Shown here: piece after piece, positions 40,945-49,098 of the stretch
How the letters are laid out: each line of letters begins with the position of its first letter
How positions within the stretch are numbered: position 1 is the first letter of the stretch
Source: Ectopseudomonas khazarica
GTDB lineage: Bacteria; Pseudomonadota; Gammaproteobacteria; Pseudomonadales; Pseudomonadaceae
Length of the DNA stretch: 64,000 nucleotides
NCBI RefSeq assembly: GCF_004521985.1
Contig: NZ_SBHZ01000008.1
Location: 1-64,000 of the forward strand
Direction: 5' to 3'
Notes under the pieces: model-generated
Told to the model about the DNA's origin: nothing
Database searches by the model: none
The model's input: the letters and a program-made list of their open reading frames with translations, nothing else
Made by a program: the position numbers and the translations under genes

Positions 40945-42161
40945 ATACCCTGGCGCCCCGGATCCTCCGGCGGCTGCTCTTCCTCGATGTCCTCGAGCTT
41001 CAGTTCCAGCCCCCAGTCGCCCGCCTCGGCGGCCTTCGGCGCTGCAGCCGGCGCCGCCACCGGAGCCGCCGCGACGGGCGCGGGCTTGGCATTGGCCGGG
41101 TTGTCGCGGTAGAGCTTGAGCTTCAGGCGCACGTTGTTCGCCGAGTCGGCGTTCTTCACCGCCTCTTCCTCGTCGATGGCGCCGTCGTGCACCAGGTCGA
41201 TCAGCGCCTGGTCGAAGGTCTGCATGCCGAGGTTCTTCGACTTCTCCATGATTTCCTTGAGCTCGGAGAATTCGTTGCGCTTGATCAGATCACGCACCGT
41301 CGGCGTCCCCAGCATCACCTCCACCGCCGCGCGGCGCTTGCCGTCGATGGTCTTGACCAGGCGCTGGGAAACGAAGGCCTTGAGGTTGTTGCCCAGGTCA
41401 TTGAGCAACTGCGGGCGACGCTCCTCGGGGAAGAAGTTGATGATGCGGTCCAGCGCCTGGTTGGCGTTGTTGGCATGCAGGGTGGAAATCGCCAGGTGCC
41501 CGGTGTCGGCGAAGGCCAGTGCGTGCTCCATGGTCTCGCGGTCGCGGATCTCGCCGATCAGGATCACGTCCGGCGCCTGGCGCAGGGTGTTCTTCAGCGC
41601 TGCATGGAAGCTGCGTGTATCCACGCCCACCTCGCGCTGGTTGATGATCGACTTCTTGTGCCGGTGCACGTACTCCACCGGGTCTTCGATGGTGATGATA
41701 TGGCCACCGCTGTTGCGGTTGCGGTAATCGATCAGCGCCGCCAGCGAGGTCGACTTGCCCGAACCGGTACCGCCGACGAACAGCACCAGGCCGCGCTTCT
41801 CCATCACCGTGCTGAGCAGGACCTCGGGCAGCTTGAGGTCTTCGAAGCGTGGAATCTCCATCTTGATGTTGCGCGCAACGATGGACACCTCGTTGCGCTG
41901 CTTGAAGATGTTGATGCGGAAACGACCGACCCCGGCCAGCGAGATCGCCAGGTTCATTTCCAGTTCGCGCTCGAACTCCTCGCGCTGCGCGCTATCCATG
42001 ACCGAATCCGCGATGGCGGCCACGTCCCCCGCCTTCAGCGGCTCCTGGCTGAGCGCCTTGAGCACGCCATTGAACTTGGCACAGGGCGGCGCGCCGGTGG
42101 AGAGATAGAGGTCGGAACCGTCCTGCGTGGACAGGACTTTCAGCATTGCAGGGAGATCCAT
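40941..42161 (-). CDS. PilT/PilU-family type IV pilus retraction-like ATPase
   Basis: Hexameric secretion-type ATPase. The start at 42161 (MDLPAMLKVLSTQDGSDLYLSTGAPP) gives 406 residues; the longer frame runs over the divergent parvulin gene and was rejected. Seen: PAS-like N domain, Walker A GGTGSGKSTSLAAL, Asp box HIITIEDPVEYVHRH, Walker B PDVILIGEIRDRETMEHAL and His box STLHANNANQALDRI. A C-terminal tail of about 45 residues rich in Ala/Pro (PVAAAPVAAPAAAPKA) ends in acidic LKLEDIEEEQPPEDP. It is not next to a pilT partner here, so I read it as a PilU-like paralogue rather than the canonical pilT-pilU locus. Confidence 0.88.
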   Translation of the reverse strand: MDLPAMLKVLSTQDGSDLYLSTGAPPCAKFNGVLKALSQEPLKAGDVAAIADSVMDSAQREEFERELEMNLAISLAGVGRFRINIFKQRNEVSIVARNIKMEIPRFEDLKLPEVLLSTVMEKRGLVLFVGGTGSGKSTSLAALIDYRNRNSGGHIITIEDPVEYVHRHKKSIINQREVGVDTRSFHAALKNTLRQAPDVILIGEIRDRETMEHALAFADTGHLAISTLHANNANQALDRIINFFPEERRPQLLNDLGNNLKAFVSQRLVKTIDGKRRAAVEVMLGTPTVRDLIKRNEFSELKEIMEKSKNLGMQTFDQALIDLVHDGAIDEEEAVKNADSANNVRLKLKLYRDNPANAKPAPVAAAPVAAPAAAPKAAEAGDWGLELKLEDIEEEQPPEDPGRQGI

Positions 42162-42309
42162 GGCGGCGCTTCCGTCAACAGCGATTGAAATACCATAGGC
42201 CATGATTACCTGCAGTGCGGACAACGCACGACCCATAAAATTGACGTCATTCTGCTGGCGCAGCGAATGCTGGCACAATAGCGCGCTGACAGAATTGAGG
42301 AGCCCATCA

Positions 42310-42588
42310 ATGGCAAAGGCAATGGCCCGCCACATCCTGGTCAAGACCGAAGCGGAAGCGGCGGCCCTGAAGAAGCGCATCACCGCCGGCGAAGCCTTCG
42401 ATGTACTGGCGCGCAAGCACTCCACCTGCCCGTCGGGCAAGAAAGGTGGCGACCTGGGCGAAGTCCGTCCCGGACAGATGGTCCGCGCGGTGGACCAGGT
42501 GATTTTCAAGAAGGCCCTGCGCGAGGTGCACGGCCCGGTGAAGACCCAGTTCGGCTATCACCTGATCCAGGTGTTCTACCGCGACTGA
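42310..42588 (+). CDS. ppiC: Parvulin-type peptidyl-prolyl cis-trans isomerase (PpiC)
   Basis: Small cytoplasmic prolyl isomerase. Start MAKAMARHILVKTEAEAAALK at 42310 with TGAGGAG before it. It consists of a single rotamase domain: ARHILVK, FDVLARKHSTCPSGKKGGDLGEVRPGQMV, VFKKALREV-like segment (VIFKKALREVHGPVKTQFGYHLIQV). Length 92 equals E. coli PpiC. No signal peptide. Divergent from the PilT/PilU-like gene and convergent with a LysR gene 7 bases away. Confidence 0.93.
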   Translation: MAKAMARHILVKTEAEAAALKKRITAGEAFDVLARKHSTCPSGKKGGDLGEVRPGQMVRAVDQVIFKKALREVHGPVKTQFGYHLIQVFYRD

Positions 42589-42595
42589 GCCCCGC

Positions 42596-43507
42596 TCAGG
42601 CGCCCGGCTCGCCCATGAACTCGACGATCTTGCTCCTGATCCAGCGCTCGGCCGGATCGTTGTCGGTCACCCCGCTCCAGACCATGGACAGGTCCGAGTT
42701 GACCAGCTCGAATGGCGGGTCATCCGCGCGCAGGCTGGTGCCTTCGATCAGGGCTGCCGCGGCGAAATCCGGCACCGTGGCGAGCATTTCCGTCCCCGCG
42801 ATGATCGAGCGCAAGCCACTGAACTGCGGCACTGCCAGCACCACGCGCCGCGAACGGTCGAGGCGCGCCAGATCGTTGTCGATGTTGCCGCACAGGTCGC
42901 CCGAGAAGGACACCAGCGCATGCGGTCGGGCGCAGTACTCGTCCAGCGTCAGCGGCCCTGGCCGCTCATCGCCGCGCAACACCTTGACGCGCATCTCGCG
43001 CAGCTTGCGGCGCTTGGCATTGGCCGGCAGCTCGGTGGTGTAGCTGACGCCGACGGAGATCTCCCCCGACGCCAGCATCGACGACATCAGCAGGAAGTTG
43101 ACCCGCCGCACCACGATCACTACCTCCGGCGCCTCCTCGCGGAGCTGATTGAGCAGCGCCGGAAACAGTCCGAACTCGGCATCGTCCGACAGACCGATGC
43201 GGAAGGTGTCGCGATTGGTCGCCGGGTTGAACTCCCGGGCACGGCTCACCGCGCCCGAGATGGTGTCCATCGCCGGCTGCAGCTCCCGGAGAATCGCCAG
43301 GGCCCGCGCCGTCGGCTCGAAACCCCGGCCGTTGCGCACCAGCAGCGGGTCGTCGAACAGGTCGCGCAGGCGCGCCAGCGCTGCACTGACTGCCGGCTGG
43401 CCGAGGAACAGCTTCTCCGCAGCCCGCGTCAGGTTCTTCTCGAACATCAGGGTCTCGAAGATCACCAGCAGGTTCAGGTCGACACGGCGCAGATCGTTGC
43501 GATTCAT
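42596..43507 (-). CDS. LysR-family regulator (NodD/PcpR-like)
   Basis: DNA-binding regulator. The start MNRNDLRRVDLNLLVIFETL at 43507 follows AAGGATGCCGA; a start at 43552 is possible. Helix-turn-helix: NLTRAAEKLFLGQPAVSAALARLRDLFDDPLLVRNGRG. The effector domain includes RIGLSDDAEFGLFPALLNQL and the C-terminal VWSGVTDNDPAERWIRSKI, as in the NodD-like branch (LysR proteins with a DP..RWLR ending). Length 303. The target is unknown; it stands between ppiC (convergent) and the DUF1348 gene, both on or toward it. Confidence 0.88.
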   Translation of the reverse strand: MNRNDLRRVDLNLLVIFETLMFEKNLTRAAEKLFLGQPAVSAALARLRDLFDDPLLVRNGRGFEPTARALAILRELQPAMDTISGAVSRAREFNPATNRDTFRIGLSDDAEFGLFPALLNQLREEAPEVVIVVRRVNFLLMSSMLASGEISVGVSYTTELPANAKRRKLREMRVKVLRGDERPGPLTLDEYCARPHALVSFSGDLCGNIDNDLARLDRSRRVVLAVPQFSGLRSIIAGTEMLATVPDFAAAALIEGTSLRADDPPFELVNSDLSMVWSGVTDNDPAERWIRSKIVEFMGEPGA

Positions 43508-43572
43508 TCGGCATCCTTGGGGTTCGGGGTCATCGACGCATTCACGCAGCAAGTCCCGTGCCTGCGAGCCGC

Positions 43573-44052
43573 TCAGAGCCCCAGTTCGGACAGACCCGGA
43601 TGATCATCCGGACGGCGCCCCTGTGGCCAGCGGAACTTGCGCTCGGCCTCGGTGATCGGTAGGTCATTGATGCAGGCGTAGCGATTGACCATCAGGCCGT
43701 CAGCGCCGAACTCCCAGTTCTCGTTGCCGTAGGAGCGGAACCAGTTGCCCGAGTCGTCACGCCACTCGTAGGCATAGCGCACGGCGATGCGGTTGTCGGT
43801 GAACGCCCAGAGTTCCTTGATCAGGCGGTACTCCAGCTCCTTGGCCCATTTGCGTTCGAGGAAGGCCTGCGCCTGACCGCGCCCGTCGACGAACTCGGCG
43901 CGGTTGCGCCAGCGCGTATCCAGGCTGTAGGCCTTGGCGACCTTGGCCGCATCCCGGCTGTTCCAGCCATCCTCGGCGAGACGGACCTTCTCGATGGCAC
44001 TCTCGCGGGTGAACGGCGGTAGCGGCGGACGGATTTCATCATTGGACGACAT
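43573..44052 (-). CDS. DUF1348 (SnoaL/NTF2-like) protein
   Basis: Soluble 159-residue protein of the DUF1348 family, with an NTF2-like fold; no biochemical function is established. Start [23 protein letters not shown] at 44052; the upstream extension lies inside the TetR gene. Family signatures: [79 protein letters not shown], and [18 protein letters not shown] at the C-terminus. It follows the TetR gene in the same direction by 34 bases and is therefore probably controlled by it. Confidence 0.9.
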   Translation of the reverse strand: MSSNDEIRPPLPPFTRESAIEKVRLAEDGWNSRDAAKVAKAYSLDTRWRNRAEFVDGRGQAQAFLERKWAKELEYRLIKELWAFTDNRIAVRYAYEWRDDSGNWFRSYGNENWEFGADGLMVNRYACINDLPITEAERKFRWPQGRRPDDHPGLSELGL

Positions 44053-44086
44053 AACGGCACCTCTTGCTTTCAGGGAATGGCGCCCA

Positions 44087-44653
44087 TCACTGGGCATTCG
44101 GGGTCTGCAACAGCATCGACGCAGTCTGGCCGGCACAGTCGGCGGCATCGGCCTGGCCGGTGACCATGGCAACGGCGGTAGCGCCGTCGATCAACAACAG
44201 CAGTTGCCTGGCCACGCCGGCAGCGTCGGCCAGGCCACAGGCGGCGGTGATTTCGTTCAGGTAGCCGAGCAGGCGCTGCTTGTGCAGCCGCGCCACGGCG
44301 CGAATCTCGCTGCTCGGATCGCCGGTCTCGCCAGCCGCATTGATGAACGCGCAGCCGCGAAAGTCCGCTGACTCGAACCAGCTGCGCAGCAGCGGGAAGA
44401 TCGCCAGCAGCCGCGCACGCGGCTCGCCGCTGGACGTGCCATCGATGAACCAGCGCATCCAGCGCTCGTCACGGGCACGCAGCGCCGCCGCCACCAGGGC
44501 CTCCTTGGTCGGATACAGGCGATAGATGCTTTTGCGCGCCACCCCCGAGGCCCTGACGATGGCATCCATGCCGGTGGCGTTGATGCCCCCGGCGTAGATC
44601 AGGCTTTCGGTGGTCTGCAGCAGGCGCTGCTGGATGGAAGCATCTTCGAGCAT
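44087..44653 (-). CDS. TetR-family repressor
   Basis: Ligand-responsive repressor, likely for itself and the downstream DUF1348 gene. Helix-turn-helix: [44 protein letters not shown]. Ligand-binding helical domain follows with SAALIN-type core ([20 protein letters not shown]). Length 188. A perfect 15-bp inverted repeat beginning 16 bases upstream of the start is its probable operator. Confidence 0.9.
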   Translation of the reverse strand: MLEDASIQQRLLQTTESLIYAGGINATGMDAIVRASGVARKSIYRLYPTKEALVAAALRARDERWMRWFIDGTSSGEPRARLLAIFPLLRSWFESADFRGCAFINAAGETGDPSSEIRAVARLHKQRLLGYLNEITAACGLADAAGVARQLLLLIDGATAVAMVTGQADAADCAGQTASMLLQTPNAQ

Positions 44654-44668
44654 GGTTCATGCACCACA

Positions 44669-44707
44669 GAGAATGATCGTTCTCAGCAAGGTAGAACGAT
44701 CATTCTC
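44669..44707. promoter_or_regulatory. TetR operator, 15-bp inverted repeat
   Basis: GAGAATGATCGTTCT - N9 - AGAACGATCATTCTC. Each arm is itself nearly palindromic, so the site could bind two repressor dimers. It covers the promoter area of the tetR-DUF1348 unit. Confidence 0.75.
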
Positions 44708-44768
44708 TGCGGTCAAGACAATTCTTTGCTGCCCGCTCGTCAGCCTCGTGGAGGGCGGCCCTCTTGGC

Positions 44769-45689
44769 TCAGCGATGCGCCGACAGCGGGGTATGCTCGG
44801 CCATCAGCGCCACCACCCAGTCGATGAACACCCGCAGCTTGGCGCTGACGTGGCGGTTCGGCGCGAACGCCAGGTACATCGGCATCGGCGCCATCTGCCA
44901 GTCCTCGAACAGGCGCACCAGCTCGCCGCTGGCCAGGTGCGGCGCGGCCATGTAATGCGGCAGCCAGAGCATGCCCAGGCCTGCCAGGCCGGCCGCGAGA
45001 TAGGCATTGCCATCATCGACGGTCAGCAGCGGCCGGCCTTGCGCCTCGATGCGCTCATCGCCCCGCTGCATGGCGTAGGGCAAGGCCCTGCCGGTCCGCG
45101 ACCAGAGAAAGCCCACGGTGCTGTGCCCCGCCTCTTCCAGTTCGCGCGGGTGGCCCGGCGTTCCGCTGCGCTGCAGATAGCCTGGCGTGGCGTAGATGCC
45201 CAGTTGCAGGTCGCCCACGTGGCGGGCGATCAGCGACTGGTCGGTGATCTCGCCACCACGCACCACGCAATCGACGTTCTCGCCGATGATGTCGACGATG
45301 CGGTCGCTCACCCCCAGGGTCAGCTGAATCTCCGGATAGCGCGCGTAGAACGCCGGCAGTGCCGGAATCAGCAGCATCCGCGCAAAGGGGCTGGGCACGT
45401 CGACCCGCAGGCGTCCACGGGGCGCCATCGCCGCGCTGGACAGGCTGGTCTCGGCGTCGTCGACATCGGCCAGCAGGCGCACCACGCGTTCGTAATAGGC
45501 CGCGCCGTCGGCGGTGACATTGACCTTCCGCGTGGTGCGGTTGAGCAGACGCACGCGCAGGCGCGCCTCGAGTTGCTGGACGAGCTGGGTCACGCTGGTC
45601 TTGCTCATGTGCAGGGTGCTGGCAGCCTTGGTGAAGCTGCCGGTCTCGACCACGCGCGCGAACGCCTGCATCGCATCGAAACGGTCCAT
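44769..45689 (-). CDS. LysR-family regulator
   Basis: Likely regulator of the divergent RidA-family gene. Start MDRFDAMQAFARVVETGSFTKAA at 45689 follows GAGAGACGCGAA. The helix-turn-helix is SFTKAASTLHMSKTSVTQLVQQLEARLRVRLLNRTTRKVNVT, the CrgA/PecT-like pattern with NRTTR. The effector domain has GRLRVDVPSPFARMLLIPALPAFYARYPEIQL. Length 306. The intergenic region has a TGTTTG-N7-CAAACA inverted repeat. Confidence 0.9.
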   Translation of the reverse strand: MDRFDAMQAFARVVETGSFTKAASTLHMSKTSVTQLVQQLEARLRVRLLNRTTRKVNVTADGAAYYERVVRLLADVDDAETSLSSAAMAPRGRLRVDVPSPFARMLLIPALPAFYARYPEIQLTLGVSDRIVDIIGENVDCVVRGGEITDQSLIARHVGDLQLGIYATPGYLQRSGTPGHPRELEEAGHSTVGFLWSRTGRALPYAMQRGDERIEAQGRPLLTVDDGNAYLAAGLAGLGMLWLPHYMAAPHLASGELVRLFEDWQMAPMPMYLAFAPNRHVSAKLRVFIDWVVALMAEHTPLSAHR

Positions 45690-45713
45690 TTCGCGTCTCT
45701 CTCGACTGTTGAT

Positions 45714-45732
45714 TGTTTGGATTCTACAAACA
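45714..45732. promoter_or_regulatory. Putative LysR binding site
   Basis: TGTTTG-N7-CAAACA is a perfect inverted repeat of the T-N11-A type between the divergent lysR and RidA-family genes, 25-43 bases upstream of the regulator start. Confidence 0.5.
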
Positions 45733-45830
45733 GTCATGACCAGAGTTGCGCGTTTATCCAGGCCAGGCGTCTTCTTACAGTGACTCCATCGTTAACAACG
45801 GCTGCAGCGCAGCCCAGATGGAGGTGTGCA

Positions 45831-46226
45831 ATGAACCCCAAACGTGACGTGGTCTTCCCGGCCGATCGCCATGCGCTCTATGAACTTCACCGCTACTCGC
45901 CGGCGGTGCGCTCCAATGGATTCCTGTTCGTCTCCGGTCAGGTCGGCAGTCGCAAGGACGGCTCGCCGGAACCGGTTCTCGAAGAGCAGGTGCGCCTGGC
46001 CTTCAGCAACCTCAATGCGATTCTTGCCGCGGCGGGCAGCAGCTTCGACGATGTGGTGGACACCACCATCTTCATGGTCGACCCGCATTCGCGCTTCGAG
46101 ACCATCTGGGAAGTCGCGGCCGAGTACTGGGGCGAAGCCCCCTACTCGACCGCGACGGCCATCGGCGTGACCTGGCTGGCCGGCTTCGACTTCGAGATCA
46201 AGGTGATCGCCAAGCTGCCGGAATGA
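45831..46226 (+). CDS. RidA (YjgF/UK114) family protein
   Basis: Small enamine/imine deaminase-like protein. Start MNPKRDVVFPADRHALYELHRYSPAVR has GGAGG before it. Family blocks: SNGFLFVSGQVGSRKDG, EEQVRLAFSNLNAILAAAGSSFDDVVDTTIFMVD, and YSTATAIGVTWLAGFDFEIKVIAKL. The position usually occupied by the catalytic Arg of true RidA (R-x-x-x in PxRS) is not conserved (PYSTATAIG), so it may be a RidA subfamily with another role. Length 131. Divergent from the LysR gene. Confidence 0.88.
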   Translation: MNPKRDVVFPADRHALYELHRYSPAVRSNGFLFVSGQVGSRKDGSPEPVLEEQVRLAFSNLNAILAAAGSSFDDVVDTTIFMVDPHSRFETIWEVAAEYWGEAPYSTATAIGVTWLAGFDFEIKVIAKLPE

Positions 46227-46234
46227 TGGCGACG

Positions 46235-46254
46235 CGGCCCCTGTGCAGGGGCCG
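46235..46254. terminator. Bidirectional hairpin between the RidA-family and nitroreductase genes
   Basis: CGGCCCCTG and CAGGGGCCG form a perfect 9-bp stem with a 2-nt loop, between two convergent genes. It is similar in style to the hairpin after greB. Confidence 0.55.
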
Positions 46255-46259
46255 TGTGC

Positions 46260-46910
46260 TCAGAGGTGGGTGAAGACGCGCTCGGCCGGCAGGCGCGACT
46301 TCGGCAGCGCCGCATTGAAGTCGCCGTCGCTGTGGTACCCCAGTGCCACGGCGACGACACTGCTCAGCCCCAGGGCAGCCAGGCCCAGCTCCTCGTCCAG
46401 CGCCACCCGGTCGATGCCCTCCATCGGCGTGGCATCCACGCCCTTGGCAGCCGCGCCCAGCAGCAGGGTGCCCAGTGCCAGGTAGGCCTGTTTCTCCGTC
46501 CAGTGCGGCATGTCGCCAAGGCCGCGATGCAGTTCGACGTAGCTGCTGCGCGTGTTGTGTTGGCCGGTGCGCGCCGCATCGTCACGGAAGCGGCCATCGT
46601 CGGCTTCCTGTTGCAGCACGTCGGCCAGGTAGGCGTCGTCGATGTCGCGACGCGCGCAGATCAGGACCACGTGCGAGGCGTTGAGGATCTTCGGCTGGTT
46701 GTAGGCGAAGCCATCCTGGGCGCCCTTGGCCAGACGCGCCTTGCCCTCGGCGGTACTGGCCACGACGAAGTGCCACGGCTGCGAATTGACCGACGACGGG
46801 GCCAGACGCAGCAGTTCGAGCAGCTCGTCGATGATCGCCTGATCCACCTGGCGACTGGCATCGTAAGCCTTGGTGGTGTAGCGCTGGCGGGCGAAGGAAA
46901 CGGGGCTCAT
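46260..46910 (-). CDS. NfsB-type NAD(P)H nitroreductase
   Basis: FMN enzyme reducing nitro compounds or quinones. Start MSPVSFARQRYTTKAYDASRQ at 46910 follows CAGGAGAGTG. Family motifs: RYTTKAYDASRQVDQAIIDELLELLRLAPSSVNSQPWHFVV (FMN phosphate site), LGTLLLGAAAKGVDATPMEG, and a C-terminal GYHSDGDFNAALPKSRLPAERVF. Length 216 equals E. coli NfsB. Convergent with the RidA-family gene. Confidence 0.92.
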   Translation of the reverse strand: MSPVSFARQRYTTKAYDASRQVDQAIIDELLELLRLAPSSVNSQPWHFVVASTAEGKARLAKGAQDGFAYNQPKILNASHVVLICARRDIDDAYLADVLQQEADDGRFRDDAARTGQHNTRSSYVELHRGLGDMPHWTEKQAYLALGTLLLGAAAKGVDATPMEGIDRVALDEELGLAALGLSSVVAVALGYHSDGDFNAALPKSRLPAERVFTHL

Positions 46911-47085
46911 GAACACTCTCCTGATCAATGGAGGGAAGGAAATGCGCGCTAGTCTGCAGCATTCGAATGCATGAAAGAAGCCGATGAACGCGCTAGGAGT
47001 TTCAAAGCAGAAATGAAAATGACCACCCTGCAGACACCTGTCACAGGCGGAGCTTGAGCGATGTCCTTGTAAAAACTTCGTAAAC

Positions 47086-47104
47086 GCAATGGATTTTCAT
47101 TACG
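47086..47104. promoter_or_regulatory. Weak Fur-box-like sequence
   Basis: GCAATGGATTTTCATTACG matches about 11 of 19 positions of the Fur consensus (GATAATGATAATCATTATC). It is 78 bases upstream of the iron-type ABC operon. The 271-base gap upstream of that operon has no gene. The match is weak. Confidence 0.25.
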
Positions 47105-47181
47105 CTTGAGGGTAAAAGATAGCTTGCTTTCGATCCTGTATGGGGCGGCGTCATTGCAGCCCTTTCGGCCTGGAGTCCTGC

Positions 47182-48096
47182 ATGTCCATCCCCTCTTTCG
47201 TGCAACGCACTGCGCTGGCGTTCGCCGCCACGCTGCTGTTCAACCTTCCCCTGCAAGCCAGCGAACGCACGCTGGACAGCGCCAATGGCCCGCTGACACT
47301 CAGCGGCACGCCGCAGCGCGTGGTCGCACTGGGCGATAGCGCGCTGGATGCCGCCTTGTCGCTGGGCGTGCAACCCGTCGGCACGCTGGCCAGCCGGGGT
47401 GGCAACGACGTGCCGGACTATCTGAAGGCCAAGGCCGGCGCAATCACCCTGGTGGGCAGCGTGCGCGAACCCAACCTGGAGGCGATCCTGCGCCTGCAGC
47501 CCGACCTGGTCCTGGCCTCGAGCGAACTGTCACCCGAACTGTACGCCAAGCTGAACCTGATGGCCCCGACCGTGGTGCCCAAGGGCAACAGCTTCGAGGA
47601 CTGGCGCATCACCTACGCGACCTACGCCCAGGCGCTCGACAAGGCGCAGCAAGGCCAGCAACGCATCGCCGAAATCGACGCGCGCAGCTCTGCCCTGCGC
47701 CAGCGCCTGCCGCAGGGCCAGGCGATCAGCGTGGTGCGCTGGAACCCGCAGGGGCCGGTGATCATGTCCAGCCACCTGTTCGTCGGTCAGCTGCTCGCCG
47801 ACCTCGGCCTGCGCCCCAACGCGCTGGCGGCCGCCCAGGAGAAGAAGCCACACAGCGACGTGCTCAGCCTGGAAAACCTGTCGCGCATCAATGCCGACTG
47901 GATCTTCCTCGCCACGCTCAACCCCGACGGCCGCAAGGCCCTGGACGATGCCCGCAAGCAGCCGGCCTTCACGCGCCTGAAAGCCGTCGCCGAGGATCAG
48001 GTGATGACCGTGGATGGGCAGATCTGGAGCAGCAGCTCCGGCTACCTGGCGGCCCAGCAGGTGCTCGATGACGTGGAGAAGGCACTGCTCGACTGA
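47182..48096 (+). CDS. Iron/siderophore-type ABC transporter substrate-binding protein (FecB-like)
   Basis: Periplasmic receptor for a ferric-chelate or related ligand. Start MSIPSFVQRTALAFAATLLF at 47182 with CTGGAGTCCTG; the signal peptide ends near LQAS. Class III binding-protein features: TLDSANGPLTLSGTPQRVVALGDSALDAALSLGVQPVG, EAILRLQPDLVLAS, and the C-terminal LDDVEKALLD. Length 304. First of four overlapping genes (SBP-permease-permease-ATPase). The pattern resembles ferric dicitrate (FecBCDE). The ligand is inferred only by family. It lacks a lipoprotein cysteine. Confidence 0.88.
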   Translation: MSIPSFVQRTALAFAATLLFNLPLQASERTLDSANGPLTLSGTPQRVVALGDSALDAALSLGVQPVGTLASRGGNDVPDYLKAKAGAITLVGSVREPNLEAILRLQPDLVLASSELSPELYAKLNLMAPTVVPKGNSFEDWRITYATYAQALDKAQQGQQRIAEIDARSSALRQRLPQGQAISVVRWNPQGPVIMSSHLFVGQLLADLGLRPNALAAAQEKKPHSDVLSLENLSRINADWIFLATLNPDGRKALDDARKQPAFTRLKAVAEDQVMTVDGQIWSSSSGYLAAQQVLDDVEKALLD

Positions 48097-49097
48097 TGCC
48101 CGCCTCACGCCTGACCGTTGCCAAGGCACTGGGCTTCGCCGCCCTGTGCCTTTTGCTTTTATGTGGCGCCAGCCTGCTGCTCGGGGCCAGTGACATCGGC
48201 ATCCTGCCCAGTTTCCATGCGCTGCTGGGCGGCCAGGATGACGACGCCCGCTTCATCGTCTTCGAGCTGCGCTGGGTGCGCACGGAGCTGGCTCTGCTGG
48301 TGGGCGTCGCCCTCGGCGCGGCCGGGGTGCTGCTCCAGGCCGTGACCCGCAATCCACTGGCCGAGCCGGGCCTGCTGGGCGTCAGTGCCGGCGCCTCCTT
48401 CGCCGTGGTGCTGGCCATCAACCTTGGCGCCTCCGCCGCCAGCCTGCACCTGGGCGTCGCCATGCTCGGCGCGTTGCTGGGTTGCCTGCTGGTGCTGCTG
48501 GTCACCCGTCTGCGCGGTGTGGGCGATGACCCGGTGCGCCTGGTGCTGGCCGGCGCCGCCTTCTCCGGCATGCTCGGCGCGCTCAGCAGCCTGTTGCTGC
48601 TGTGGGACCAGCGCACCGCCGACGAGATGCGTTTCTGGGTCATCGGCGCCCTCGCCGGACGCCCCCTCGACACGCTCGAGTGGAGCATGCCCGGGCTGCT
48701 CGCCGGCGTGTTGCTGGCACTGATCGTCGTCCGTCCACTGGCGGCACTGGCCCTCGGTGAGCGCGTCGCCAGCGGCCTTGGCCACCACCCGCAACTGACC
48801 CGCCTGGGCACGCTGCTGACCGTGGCGATCCTGGTGGGCACGGCAACGGCTGCAGCCGGCCCCATCGCCTTCATCGGCCTGATCGTGCCCTACATCGCGC
48901 GGCGCCTGGTCGGCTCCGACATCCGTCGCACGCTGGCGCTGAGCATGTTGCTGGGGCCTTGCGTCCTGCTCCTGGCCGACGTCATCTCGCGCCTGCTGGT
49001 GCAGCCTTACGAACTGCCGGTGGGGGTGGTGAGCGCCTTCGTCGGTGCACCGATCCTGATCGCCGTGGTGCGCAACCATCGCCTGCCGACCTTGTGA
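48096..49097 (+). CDS. FecCD-family ABC permease, first
   Basis: Ten-helix membrane subunit of the importer. Starts at ATG 48096, overlapping the TGA of the preceding gene by one base. Family motifs: LRWVRTELALLVGVALGAAGVLLQAVTRNPLAEPGLLGVSAGASFAVVL, LGHHPQLTRLGTLL, and the EAA-like AGPIAFIGLIVPYIARRLVGSD contact with the ATPase, followed by DVISRLLVQPYELPVGVVSAFVGAPIL. Length 333. Conserved operon order. Confidence 0.92.
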   Translation: MPASRLTVAKALGFAALCLLLLCGASLLLGASDIGILPSFHALLGGQDDDARFIVFELRWVRTELALLVGVALGAAGVLLQAVTRNPLAEPGLLGVSAGASFAVVLAINLGASAASLHLGVAMLGALLGCLLVLLVTRLRGVGDDPVRLVLAGAAFSGMLGALSSLLLLWDQRTADEMRFWVIGALAGRPLDTLEWSMPGLLAGVLLALIVVRPLAALALGERVASGLGHHPQLTRLGTLLTVAILVGTATAAAGPIAFIGLIVPYIARRLVGSDIRRTLALSMLLGPCVLLLADVISRLLVQPYELPVGVVSAFVGAPILIAVVRNHRLPTL

Positions 49098-49098
49098 C

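Noticed and set aside
47086..47104. Fur box as proof that the ABC importer is iron-regulated
   Set aside because: Only about 11 of 19 consensus positions match; listed as a weak site and not used to assign the substrate.
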